Source of the DNA: Nymphaea colorata
Lineage: Eukaryota; Streptophyta; Magnoliopsida; Nymphaeales; Nymphaeaceae
Assembly (NCBI RefSeq): GCF_008831285.2
Contig: NC_045146.1
Span: 24,259,703 to 24,323,702 of the forward strand
DNA: 64,000 bases
Direction: 5' to 3'
A model generated the notes under the pieces. That model worked only from the letters and a program-made list of their open reading frames with translations, searched no databases and had not been told where the DNA came from. The position numbers and the translations under genes were made by a program. The number at the start of each line of letters is the position of its first letter. Position 1 is the first letter of the stretch. Of this stretch, positions 22,681-33,190 are shown piece by piece.

Positions 22681-23290
22681 ATTGAAATTTGAATTTAATT
22701 TTTTGTTAATGTCACCTTCACATCCCGCGCATTTCAGATTCATGGATGACGGAACAAGAGCTCAACTTATTCATTCATAGTCAGCCCTCAAATAAAATAT
22801 ATAGTTATTTTTCTTCTAATTAATGATTTGCCGATCCTTTTATCCATACAACTAGAATTTAATATAGGTTTATTTATTTTTTGCTTGTTATCTTATTAAA
22901 TAATTAAAAAAATAAATTATATTAGTGGGCATCCACCAACAATATTTACAACGTTGATTTTTGAAATTTGATAAGTGGCTGGCAGATAATTTGGATCCAA
23001 TGATGGTGTTCAGTTTTTCTTTTTAAAAAATGTTTTCTTAGTTTAACTGAAGGTGTAATATCTGCTATTTTTGTGATTATTTTAATATGTTCTTGAGAAA
23101 ATTGGCTGTTTGAGAACTAGTGCTGCTGCTGAGGTCGAACAATAGCTGATTGAAACTTTGAGCGTCTGGTTGTTGTAATTCAAAAGTTAGGGGCGCGCTT
23201 GTTTGTTATTCTTCTAAACTATGAGCGGTCTTTTATAAATTTTTCAAAATAGTAAAGACAATTCCAATATTAGTCTTTAAGGAATAGTGA
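22680..23290. other. Intergenic, no gene seen
   Basis: AT-rich with no recognisable feature. Confidence 0.5.
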
Positions 23291-23293
23291 CAT

Positions 23294-23399
23294 GCGCTGC
23301 TGGACCAGGACCACCTGTGTGTAAATGGCACCTTAAATGAGACCCATTTTTGTATGTGGTTCATTCCTCTAATGTGGTTCCTGCACAATCATTGAGCGA
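23294..23399 (+). repeat. Duplicated block a, copy 2
   Basis: This matches the zinc-ribbon 3'UTR at 1068-1172 (shared GTAAATGGCA and TATGTGGTTCATT). No zinc-ribbon exon lies upstream, so only the 3' edge of that gene was copied. Confidence 0.75.
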
Positions 23400-23654
23400 C
23401 AGACTTTCACATGAAGCATTTACTAATACCAAAATGGCAAAAAGGGCTAAGTTTCTTATTGAATATCAGATAAGACAAGGAACTTCTTATAGAACAATTT
23501 AATAAGATGAAGGGTGGTGTATATATCAAGGGAAAGCAGGTGGGATTAGGAAGCAACTATAAGTATAACAAACCCCTTTTTGGCATCAATGAGCAGCTAC
23601 GCATCAAAAGACGCTCCACTCGAGTAATTAACTCTCCCATGGATTGATCAAAAA

Positions 23655-24045
23655 ACTTGGTCAATATAAAAAGTTGGTGATCAATTTTTATCTGATTCAT
23701 GATCAAGTTGTTGCTCTCATCGATCCTAGCAATTTAATTCTGTCAGAACATACCTCGATTTTTAAGTGGAGTACTTGAAGGTAAGCCAAGATTGTCCACC
23801 TAATTAATAGCATCGATGCAGCACTTAGCTTCCGTGTCCTCAATGGTTGCGTCAACATAATGATACATTAAAACAGCTCATCTCCTGCTTCTAGGAATTA
23901 ATTGCTAAGTTTCCTTCTCCTGTTGACCACAAAGACTACAAATACAGAAGTCGCACGGCCTGTGCCTCGTCTACCATTCAAGGACTATTAATATTGAAAG
24001 ATATATCAACTTAAGATTTTTACCAAGGTGCTAATAAAGCTATTG
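23655..24045 (+). repeat. Duplicated block b, copy 2
   Basis: Collinear with 2395-3030 but without the central part of about 345 bases. Landmarks are CTACAAATACAGAA and GCCTCGTCTACCATT. Confidence 0.7.
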
Positions 24046-24219
24046 TACCCACATTTTGAAATTCAATTGGTGTGTTGGCATCATATACATTTTATTTCAT
24101 AAGAATTGGCTCTTTATTGGGACATAAAACTAATTCCATGTTTTTAACTAGAAAGATTCATGCCTTACAAGCAATTTTTATTTGAAAAGATACGTACGGT
24201 ACAAGTGTCGGTACCTAGT

Positions 24220-24680
24220 TAAGGAGTCTTCATTATAAGGCTCTGCACACTCTCGAGCTCCTCCTCCTGCTATTGTCCTAACAGATGGGACGCATCCTAG
24301 AGCCGGCAGTGCAGAGATGGCAATTTTTCTGGCTCCTAGATCGTAGATTGTCTGTGAAAAGATAAATTCAAAGCACATAAAATGCACGATTTAGCGCATA
24401 AAAGGTTAAAAGTAAATTATTAAGGAAGTAAGTGGCGTAATTAAGCATTTTCAATCAGACCTGCTGAGAGTGAAGAGATTTTTTTTACGAAAAATATTCA
24501 AAAATAAGGATAATAATAAGACATTGGTGGTTTTAGCAATGCATAAAAACACACACACACACACACATGTATCATGTTTTTACTAATTACCTTGGTAAAT
24601 TCAGCCATCTTGTCCACCAAAAAACTAATATAAGAATCAATATCATAGTCAGTCTTTCTCAATCCAAGCCGGAAGCTTCA
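24220..24680 (-). pseudogene. GDSL esterase/lipase fragment D (exons 3-4)
   Basis: On the minus strand the end of exon 3 (about 24680-24591) encodes LRKTDYDIDSYISFLVDKMA and EFTK before a GT donor. Exon 4 starts at 24351 after TTTTCACAG and encodes TIYDLGARKIAISALPALGC, VPSVRTIAGGG and AEPYNEDS. Similarity to copy B then stops abruptly near 24220, inside exon 4. The missing remainder of exon 4 begins in fragment C at about 26530 on the other strand, so D and C are two parts of one gene separated by an inversion. A short (AC)n tract lies in its intron. Confidence 0.85.
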
Positions 24681-24715
24681 CGTGGTCTATCTACTTTCAA
24701 TATAGGCACCGCGAA

Positions 24716-24862
24716 GGGGCCGGCAGGGCCTAGCTCCCATTAACTTTTTAAAAATTTTACTTATCAATTTTAAAAAATTATATTTTAGCTCCTGTTAAAA
24801 TTTTGAAACGATAGTTCAGCTCCTCTTATGAAAAATTCAGATTTTGCCCCTAAATGCCGTCG
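24716..24862 (+). repeat. Dispersed repeat R, copy 1
   Basis: Shares with the other R copies a core of TTAAAATTTTGAAAC followed by a CTCCT/GGCCC stretch, ATGAAAAATT and a closing TTTGCCCCT/CTCCGCCCCT-like motif, preceded by an AT-rich segment and GGCCTAGCTCCC. Confidence 0.6.
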
Positions 24863-25188
24863 TCATAGTCAGGAAAAACTCTAGTGTTTTATCAAGCTAC
24901 CCAATTGAAAAACTGTGATCTCTTAAATTCTAAAAATCATAATTTTTTTCTGAACCGTATAATTCCAACAGCTTCAATTTGCCCGGAACAACTTTTTTTT
25001 TTTTTTTATTCTGAACCATTCAAAATTAAATAAGTCAATAACAAGGTTTTTGAAACTCTGAACCGCCCCAACGAGTTACAATGTAACAAAACAAACATAA
25101 TTTCTAGAGGGCGTTTGACACAACTGCTTGAGGTGGGAATTGGTAGGTGGCTAATATCCAGTAATGTTGTCAGGAGGGTCAGCAAGAG

Positions 25189-25340
25189 TCTTGGCCCTCC
25201 CATCAAAATTTCAAAAAATATATATATATAGGTAAATTTTTAAATTTTTTTAAAAATAATGTTTCAGCCTCTGCTTAAAATTTGAAAACTATAATTCGGG
25301 CCCATTCATAGAAAAATATCTGGTTCTGCTCTTGCTAGTA
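25189..25340 (+). repeat. Dispersed repeat R, copy 2
   Basis: Same arrangement: GGCCCTCCCATC, AT-rich spacer, TTTCAGCCTCTGCTTAAAAT, then TAATTCGGGCCC and a final TGGTTCTGCTCTTG. Confidence 0.6.
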
Positions 25341-25664
25341 TCCATTTCAAGTGTGAGGGACATCAACCTCTTATGAGTATGCAAATTGAACTGTAGCGGA
25401 GGTGAAACCCCAGAGCACCAACAGAACAGCAGTAGTGGGACTCCCCTGCTCACTCTAAACCACACAAACACATGGCATTGAGAAGCACCACCACCATGTA
25501 TGTATAGTTATAGTTTAACTGTTGGACGTAAACGAGAGGCCCGCACTTACAGGAGGATATGTTTATTACATGCTTATCTTCAAGAGACTTATGGGTAAGT
25601 TCTGGTTCATCTTTGACGAACTTTAGATTTAAATATTACTAAGCATTTAAGGACATTAAAGCTG

Positions 25665-25885
25665 CCAGCATGGTAAGCCACGCCGTTGAGTCTGTCCAAA
25701 CTCTAGAAAGCCCAATCCTCGGGGCCCATCTTTTGTGAACCTTCACTGTTACCTAATACAGCGTCATGATTCAATCTCTTACGATGGAGTGTTCCAGGGA
25801 AAAGATGAACAAACGAAATCGTACCGAAAGTTCTGCTTCAATGCAAGCAAGAGCTTCTTCAATCGTCACATGGTACCACTTACAA
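25665..25885 (+). repeat. Duplicated block c, copy 2
   Basis: Matches the minus strand of 3540-3810. Its orientation relative to blocks a and b is opposite to copy 1, as expected if it lies inside the inverted segment that also carries GDSL fragment D. Confidence 0.5.
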
Positions 25886-25927
25886 ATTATCTTTCAACAG
25901 AAAAAATACACCATGCATTCTTTATTA

Positions 25928-25952
25928 ATGTTTGACATTGCATGTCAAACAT
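25928..25952. repeat. Perfect inverted repeat, 11-base arms
   Basis: ATGTTTGACAT, a 3-base spacer (TGC), then ATGTCAAACAT. It could form a hairpin. It lies just after block c copy 2. Confidence 0.85.
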
Positions 25953-26529
25953 GCAGTGCTCAATTGCGTGAAGTTGAAATAAATCTTAAAACCAATCCTT
26001 ATAATTTAATGAAGATTTAGAAAAAAGAAAGATTAAAAAATGTGTATGTTCAATCGCTTATCTTGATAGCCATGCCCATCTTTTATTAAGAAAATGTGTC
26101 TCTTTGGATGACCAAGGCCGATGATTTCCTAAACTTGGCACACTGGCAACTCCAAATGATATGATATTATAGAGAACAGGTGTAGATCTAGCTCGGCGCT
26201 TGAAACCTGAGTTTTAACTAGATGACAGTGTTCAGACTTATGAATGATTTACATACCAATTTAGCAAGCTTAACCATCTTCAGTACTATGATTATAATTT
26301 TAATATAGTGACAATCAACGAGTTTCAGTTCATAAGCCAAAGGACGATCAGTTACATTGGTTGTATGAATCAAATGGAGTATTGTTTTAGGAACAAAGAA
26401 AGCTTGCATGCACACGTAAGAACCACAAACCTACGCACCGCACCCTAAGTTGTGCTCAATATGAACAAAATTGATTATTCGACCCTTCTTTTCCTTCTTA
26501 AGAATTATTATGAAGATTCGACCTCATAG

Positions 26530-27429
26530 GTGAGCTGCAACCAAGAATCCAACCGCTGACCGGCAGCCTCGATGGGTCGTTTCTCTTGTATCTGAACATC
26601 TTCAATCCTTTAATGGAACTGATTCAGATCCGCAAAAAAATGGTGTGTAACTTTTATATAGTATCTCTGTTTCTCTCCCTTCTCTCTTTAGATGTCATAA
26701 TCCAGGGACAGGACAAGTGCCACCTCAAATTTTCGAAAGTCAAAAGAAATTTCTTTAAAAAAAACTCTTTCGCTGTCCAAGGTTTCTTGACCTTGTTTTG
26801 GTTAGAGCCATGTGAGAGCTAGTTATCTACTGAGAGAGCATACTTTGACCATCGGAGGGGCTCATTAAGCGCAGGCACGTTGTTCAATGGGCAAGAGAAT
26901 CACAAAAATAATGAAATCTGTTCTGAGGATCATGAGGTCTCAGCTGATTTATTGCATTTCCCCACTTGCCCACCCATGAAAATTTTCAAACTCTACAGAT
27001 CTGTTTCTTTTACATTGACTCCTACCAGTTCATCTTTTTCTTCGAGGTGGCAGAAACGAAGAAAACAAGTCCCTGCTTGAGAGCAGCTGTAAGATTCCAA
27101 GCGCCCTTATCATGAGTATTAAAAGCAGCCATGATCGCCAATGGCTCCTCTCAGTTACTTTTCTGTAGATTCCTGCTCTCCATTAAGAAAACAAGAATGG
27201 GCTCAACCTGTTTTTAAAATTGGTATGTGTTTCAGGTTTTGAGCAGGCAACCGGTGGCTGCTGTGGTTCTGGAAAGGTGGAAGTGAATTACATGTCCAAC
27301 ACTTTGAATCCTCAAACATGTCCCGATAGTTCAAAATATGTCTTCTGGGACAGTTTCCACCCGACAGAGAAGTCCTGCCGCGTGCTTCTCGACCAAACTC
27401 TGGCCGCTTTCCTCCCTCTGTTTCAGTAA
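26530..27429 (+). pseudogene. GDSL esterase/lipase fragment C (end of exon 4, exon 5)
   Basis: The exon 4 end (about 26530-26642) encodes LTGSLDGSFLLYLNIFNPLM before a GT donor. Exon 5 (27236-27429) encodes FEQATGGCCGSGKVEVNYM, the block V motif WDSFHPTEK and a natural TAA stop. Exon 5 is undamaged. Everything before the middle of exon 4 is missing on this strand; exons 3-4 lie inverted as fragment D. Exons 1-2 and the signal peptide are not found, so no enzyme can be made. Confidence 0.88.
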
Positions 27430-27589
27430 CAAACATAGATCATTCATATTTTTCCTGCATCTAAGTTACCCCTTCAATATTTAGTTGTTTTGGCAATTGT
27501 CCCGCCATTGTTTATGCTTAATTATTAATTCAATTACTTGGGTCGTGTTGAGTTATGGTCAAATTAAGTGTTATGTATACCCAATAATT

Positions 27590-27730
27590 GAAAACGGTCT
27601 GACGTAAGAGTGTGTGACTTTCCAAAGATCCACCAGCGCATTGAATGAACAGATGAACTAAAGGCGTGAAATTTTTTATAAATAGTTCGGATTATGAGCA
27701 ATTGGTCCACTGCCATTAATGGTAGATTAA
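27590..27730 (+). repeat. Duplicated 3' flank of GDSL copies, copy C
   Basis: Matches parts of 12850-13180 (copy A) and 32890-33190 (copy B), for example GGTCTGA, TTGAATGAA and ATTGGTCCACTGCC. Confidence 0.6.
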
Positions 27731-28082
27731 CCTGGCCACCAAATTTTCTTGTAATTAAAAGTTTCCCAATCAGAATAATCAAAGGCTAGCTTTTGCATTT
27801 GCCGACAAAATAAAGACACAAGAAGAGAGTGTTCAGCAACCCTTTTGCAGTGCATAAGAGGTGCCGCTGCGTACTCCTAAGTCCGACCCAACCTTCTTCT
27901 TTGGAACGGGAATTCACGGTACAGACTGATTACCGGAACGTAGTTTAACTCGAGATAAATGAATGTAATACAAGTCTTTTTCTACGAAGAAATGAAATTT
28001 TAGATCGTTGGTTACTGTCAATTGAGGATCAATAGGCAACTGGTCACCAATTCTTAGACAAACCCATACTCGGAGTTAGGAG

Positions 28083-28206
28083 ATCAGCTTGTTGGCCACG
28101 GTAAAAGCCGTAGCAAAAGAAGATGCTTCTTATAATCCCTGTTTCATGTGAATCTATTCCAATTTGTAAACTGAAAAGGGAGGTAAGCTTGGGCGACATA
28201 TAAAAA

Positions 28207-28240
<34 letters not shown>

Positions 28241-28620
28241 TTTTACTTTTTTAACTTAATTTATGTCCAATATAAACATTTCCATTTCATTGTTGACCCA
28301 AAACTGATCCAAGAACTCTGTCTAATTAGAGATCCTAAGCTGCTGCGTTCAATACCCATTTCAAAAAGTTCGCAAGCGGTGATAAAAGTAATTAATTTGG
28401 ATGGCTGAAAAAATGGTTTTTATATTATTACCAATATATTTAAAGCCGTGTACTATTTTTCAGCCAACCAGCGAGTGATGACATGTTACAGGTCTTCCTT
28501 CTTAATTTATACATATATTCACATGTTGGAGTAGGACTGGAATATCATTTGATAGACATTTTAATAACATGATTCAAGACTTACCATGCAGGATGCTTTA
28601 ATGAGCCCAACCGACCTTGC
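28083..28620 (+). repeat. Duplicated block d, copy 2
   Basis: Matches 14310-14770. It contains a (TA)n tract at about 28209-28237 absent from copy 1. It ends about 400 bases before the promoter region of GDSL copy B. Confidence 0.7.
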
Positions 28621-29134
28621 AGATGAATTTAATATCATTGTCTCTGAGAAAAACCCTCCAACGGGATTTTACCTTGATCAAGAAAACAGTGGAGGTTTGC
28701 CTTGAGAAGATCAGGAAGATTTAGAAACCTCAAAATTGGAGGTTGAATTAAAAACTTTTTGTAAAGGACTGGTGAGCTTGAAAAATAATTAATAAAGCAG
28801 GACTAATTAAACGAAAAAATAAAACAAGAAACCCAAAATGGTGCGCACATGTCCTCTCTCTCTCTCTCCCCTTACTGTGCTCCAGCTTATTGACCGTCAT
28901 GGTGGTAAATTTTTAAAACAATTAAACATGTACATACTCCTTCTTCTCTCTCTATTTCTCTCTCTCTTCTGGTTTTGCTACCGCAAAGACCCGTATTAAT
29001 GGCTGAAAGCTACCAACCACCCCATACTCCGCCAATCCTGAATAATTAACCATTACACGCTTCATCACTTTTCAAGCCGCAAACTTTTCCCGTCAAAATT
29101 ATTTTGAGCCCACGACCGGATCACCTCATCTCCA

Positions 29135-29143
29135 TATATAAAT
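29135..29143 (+). promoter_or_regulatory. Distal TATA-like box upstream of GDSL copy B
   Basis: TATATAAAT about 255 bases before the start codon; an alternative or older initiation site. The equivalent position of copy A reads CGTACAAATA. Confidence 0.3.
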
Positions 29144-29278
29144 ATGGCAACCCCTAACGCCATGCTTCGACAATCCGCATTCAAGGTTTTCTGTTGTCGA
29201 GCGCTCAACAGGCAGGCTCTGTGGTTTCCGTTCACACTTTTGCGTGATTCCTCAATCTTCCCGCTGTATCTATGTGCC

Positions 29279-29286
29279 TATATAAA
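29279..29286 (+). promoter_or_regulatory. TATA box of GDSL copy B
   Basis: TATATAAA lies 112 bases before the ATG at 29398, which would place the transcription start near 29310 and give a leader of roughly 90 bases. The matching site in pseudogene A is CCATCTAAAC, no longer a TATA box. Confidence 0.6.
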
Positions 29287-29397
29287 CACAAAGAAGCGCA
29301 TCAAGAAACCAAGGCGTAGAAGAAGCAACTGAAGTGGAGTTGCTCTTGTCTTCTGCTTTTGAAGACCACCAAGAGTTTCTCTGAAGTGGGCAGAAAA

Positions 29398-32300
29398 ATG
29401 CAGAAGCAGAAGCTGCTGCTCTTTGGGTTGCTTCTCTTCTTCGCGGCGCCGGTCGCCGTGTACGGTCAGGGAAAGGGTCTGTTGCGGGCGGTGATCGTGT
29501 TTGGTGATTCCATAGTCGACGCAGGCAACAACAACCATCTGAAGACCATCATCAAATGTGACTTCCCTCCTTATGGGAGGGATTTCAATGACAAAATGCC
29601 CACGGGAAGGTTCTCAAATGGGAAGATCATTAATGACATTCTTGGTAAATTTTTTACTTTCAATTCATTGCTTACATGAAGGACTTGTGAAACCAATATG
29701 TATCTTGCCTTTTGTACAGTGTCCTTTGGCATGAAGCTCCTCTCTCTCTCTTCTTTGATGCCAAATAGTTCAAATTATCAGCTGCAAATAGTCCTTTCTT
29801 GGCATGTTTTTTCCAGCTTTTATTAATTTTGGAACTTTAGTGACCTCCGTTCAAATCCTTCAATTATTTGATCTTTAGAACCATGCGTTGTCCGTTTGAT
29901 ATTAGGACGTCGTGACCCACCTGCTCACGGCGACTGGACCAGGGGAAAAGAAGGGACACTGTGGTCATCCTTAAGTGTTGCTTATTTTCATGAACTTCAA
30001 TTATGTGAGAGTTGATCTTCTGTGATCTGCAGAAACGACTCACTGGCAGAAACTGTTGGCAAGAGTGGGCTCACTGAACTGAACTGTTGCAATGATGCGA
30101 GCGTAGACTTTAGTTGAACCTTGAGGCCCATCCATTCATGCAGTTCTGTCTCTTTGGTGCTGATCTATAAGGGTGGATTGGACATTCTCTAATCCATGTC
30201 TTATTGTTCTAGGTGTTTGGCTTTTAGGTCTTGTACATTGGATCCGGCTACCAACACAGTGACCCAGGGGCCAGGAAGAAGAAAAAGACCACCATTTTGT
30301 GGTCATTATGAGGTGCAAGCACTTGTGAGCACAAATTTATTCCTCAGTCTAACTAGAGACCAAGTGCTTTCGAACACAAATCCGAATCCGGTTTTATCTA
30401 TGACGTGAAGCTAAACAGCAACAGAAGGCTTCAGCTTGTAGTGGTCTAAGGGTTTCTTTAACACACACCACCTCTTAGATTCCCTATAAAATCTAGAGTG
30501 AAGCGCCAAGAAAGGAACAATTAGTCCATGGTTTCTAGAATTATAAAACTTTCTTTATGATTTTTACCATGAAGACTAAAGCAGATCCATTTTTCACTAT
30601 GTACAGCATCAGTTGCTGGGATAACTGATTCTATAATGGCTTATCTTGATCCGAACCTCGAAGACAGGGATCTTCTCAACGGCGTTACGTTTGCTTCTGG
30701 AGGCGCAGGACTAGATGATTTAACATCGAACGTTGCTGTAAGCCTGCAATAAATTAAGGAGCTTATAAATTCTTGCCCTGGTTTCATGTTTGGAGTGGTT
30801 CTCACTCTTTCATGCTTTCCCGTTTATTTTGCATGCACAACTATAGAAAGTCGTCTCGTTGTCTGGCCAAGTGGAGCTATTCAAAGAATACAAGGCGAGA
30901 CTGAGGCGTGTGGCTGGCGAGAAGAAAGCAAATGACATCATAACTAATGCTCAGTACCTCCTGGTCATGGGGAGCAATGACATTTGGAGCTCTTACTTCG
31001 CTTTAGGATTAAGAAGCAAAGAATATGACATTGATTCTTATACTACCTTTTTGGTGGACAAAGCCGCTGAATTTGCCAAGGTAATTAGTAGAATAAAACT
31101 TGATTCGTGGATTTTTTTTTTCTTTTTAGAATTGCCAAACTGCCAAGTTGATTACACCATTTGTATTGTTTGTTCTTTAACTTAACTGGTTAATTAAACC
31201 GCGCAGCTTATTAGTTTGATCAGATTTTTTTTTCAATTTAATTGCCTTAAATGCCTTTTACCTTTTATTATACAGAAAATATACGATCTAGGCGCTAGAA
31301 GAATTGGGATCTCTGGACTGCCAGCTATAGGATGCGTCCCATTCGTTAGATCAATGGCAGGAGGAATAACCCGACAGTGTTCAGATCCCCATAATGAAGC
31401 TTCTGAGATGTTCAATTCCAAGCTGCAAAAGAAAATCGAACCGCTTACCAACAGCCTCGACGGAGCGCTTCTCATGTACCTGGATGTCTACAATCCTTTG
31501 ATGGACATGATTCAAAACAAAGAAAAATATGGTATTTATCTCTTCCTCTTCATTCTCTCTCTAAAAATCATTATAGTTAACTTGAAGATCCAATCTGATC
31601 ACTTTCTCTTTGAATCGCTCTGTCTGGCCTAGTGTTTTAGCCCCACCTGGGAAGATGGAGGGATCCATGAGAGCCTTTAAGTGACAATGGCACTGGATCA
31701 AATCCCAGTAACAAAAATCTGTGACTAATAGGAGACAGAATCTTGTACTCGAATCAAGTAACTGCTCGAGTGCCATTCCTCTCTAATAAAAACACTACTT
31801 ACCTCAATTTTATTAGGTGTTCTTAAAAATATGTAATACAAACATATTCTAAAAAAGTTTTTGCTCTCAAAGCTTTTTTCAAATCACAATGATTCTTTCC
31901 TCGAACTTTCTGGTGGTTGAGTCATGTGAGAGGAGCCAACTAAAGGCATAGTTTGACCATGGGGTGGTCTCATTAAGGCATGCACGTTGTTTCTAGGGGC
32001 AAGAGAATACAAAAATCATGAAAAATTGTTCCGAGGATGAGGTTTGAACTGATTTACTACAGTGACCCACTTGCCCAGTACTGTTGCATTTTCCTAAGTC
32101 TTCATAAGTTTCTTTCACACTGACTGCTACCAACTCATCGTTTTCTTGGAGGTAGCAGAAAAGGAAAGATCAAGTTCCAGACGCTGCTGAGAGCAGCTGT
32201 AAGACCCTAAAAACCCTGTCCTTGTCAGGAGTATCAAAAGCAGTCCTGGAAATCAGCTTCGCCTATAACTTGCAGATGGTACAGAAAGGGACGTCCAGTT

Positions 32301-32746
32301 TGTAGTTCTCAATCAAGAACTATGATATTGGCAGCCTTTTCAAGCCACACTAATCAATCTGTTGTAGTTGAAGAAATTCAGGAAGCCAGAGTAAACAAGT
32401 TCATCTTCGTTTCGGTGAGAAATAAAAAGCAGGAAAATTATAGAACAAGCACCTAATGGCTCCTCTCAGTTATTTTTCTATAGGCTACTGCTCTCCCTGT
32501 AAGAAACCAAGAAAGGGCTCACCTTGTTTGTAAAATGGGTTATGTGGTTCAGGTTTTGAGGAGGCAACTCTTGGCTGCTGTGGCTCTGGAAACGTGGAAG
32601 TGCTTTTCTTGTGCAACAATTTGAGTCCACTGACATGTCAAGATAGCAAAAAGTATGTCTTCTGGGATAGTTTCCACCCAACAGAGAAGGCCTACCGCCT
32701 GCTTCTCAACCAAACTATGGGTGCTTTTCTCCCATTGCTTCAGTAG
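29398..32746 (+). CDS. GDSL esterase/lipase, intact copy B, 5 exons, 353 aa
   Basis: Exons: 29398-29644, 30607-30737, 30847-31080, 31276-31531, 32553-32746. All introns are GT...AG and the phases agree, giving one open frame of 353 residues, the usual length for plant GDSL lipases (SGNH hydrolase superfamily). Residues 1-23 form a hydrophobic signal peptide ([19 protein letters not shown]), so the enzyme is probably secreted to the apoplast. Block I has [13 protein letters not shown] with nucleophile Ser38; block II is GRFSNGK; block III is VMGSNDI with Asn170; block V is WDSFHPTEK with Asp328 and His331 completing the triad. FASGGAG and [15 protein letters not shown] are also typical. The likely reaction is hydrolysis of acyl esters; the substrate cannot be told from sequence. 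It is the only undamaged member of the local cluster. The start is the first Met after the TATA box that opens the signal peptide. Confidence 0.93.
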
Positions 32747-32879
32747 CAGACATCGATCATTCATATTATTCCTGCGCCTAAATCTCCCATCAATAATATT
32801 GGTATCTGCCATTAGTTGTTTTGGTAATACCGCTCTATTGATTGTGCTTTATTGATTCCTTGGGCCGAGTTGAGTTAGG

Positions 32880-33190
32880 ATGAAAGTGTTTGTACCCGAA
32901 AACTGAAAATGGTCTGATATAAAGAGTATGTAACTTCACCAGCTTTTTGAATGAATTGATGAAATGTGCCTATAATGGTTATGGCTGGCTGTGACTGTTC
33001 TTGATTGTTCAACTGCATAAACTTGGCATCTTGTGCTGAGTTGGTGGAAATTATGCATCTAGAAGACATGAACACGTGGTATGCAAGATCGCCATTGTTT
33101 CTTGTTTTCAGTGTTCAGTGAACAGTACCACCGTATATTAATGGCATGAACTTTTTAATAGATCATATTCTGACAATTGGTCCGCTGCCC
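32880..33190 (+). repeat. Duplicated 3' flank of GDSL copies, copy B
   Basis: Matches 12850-13180 after copy A, including TTGAATGAATTGATG, GCCTATAATGGTTATG and AACTTGGCATC. Confidence 0.75.
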
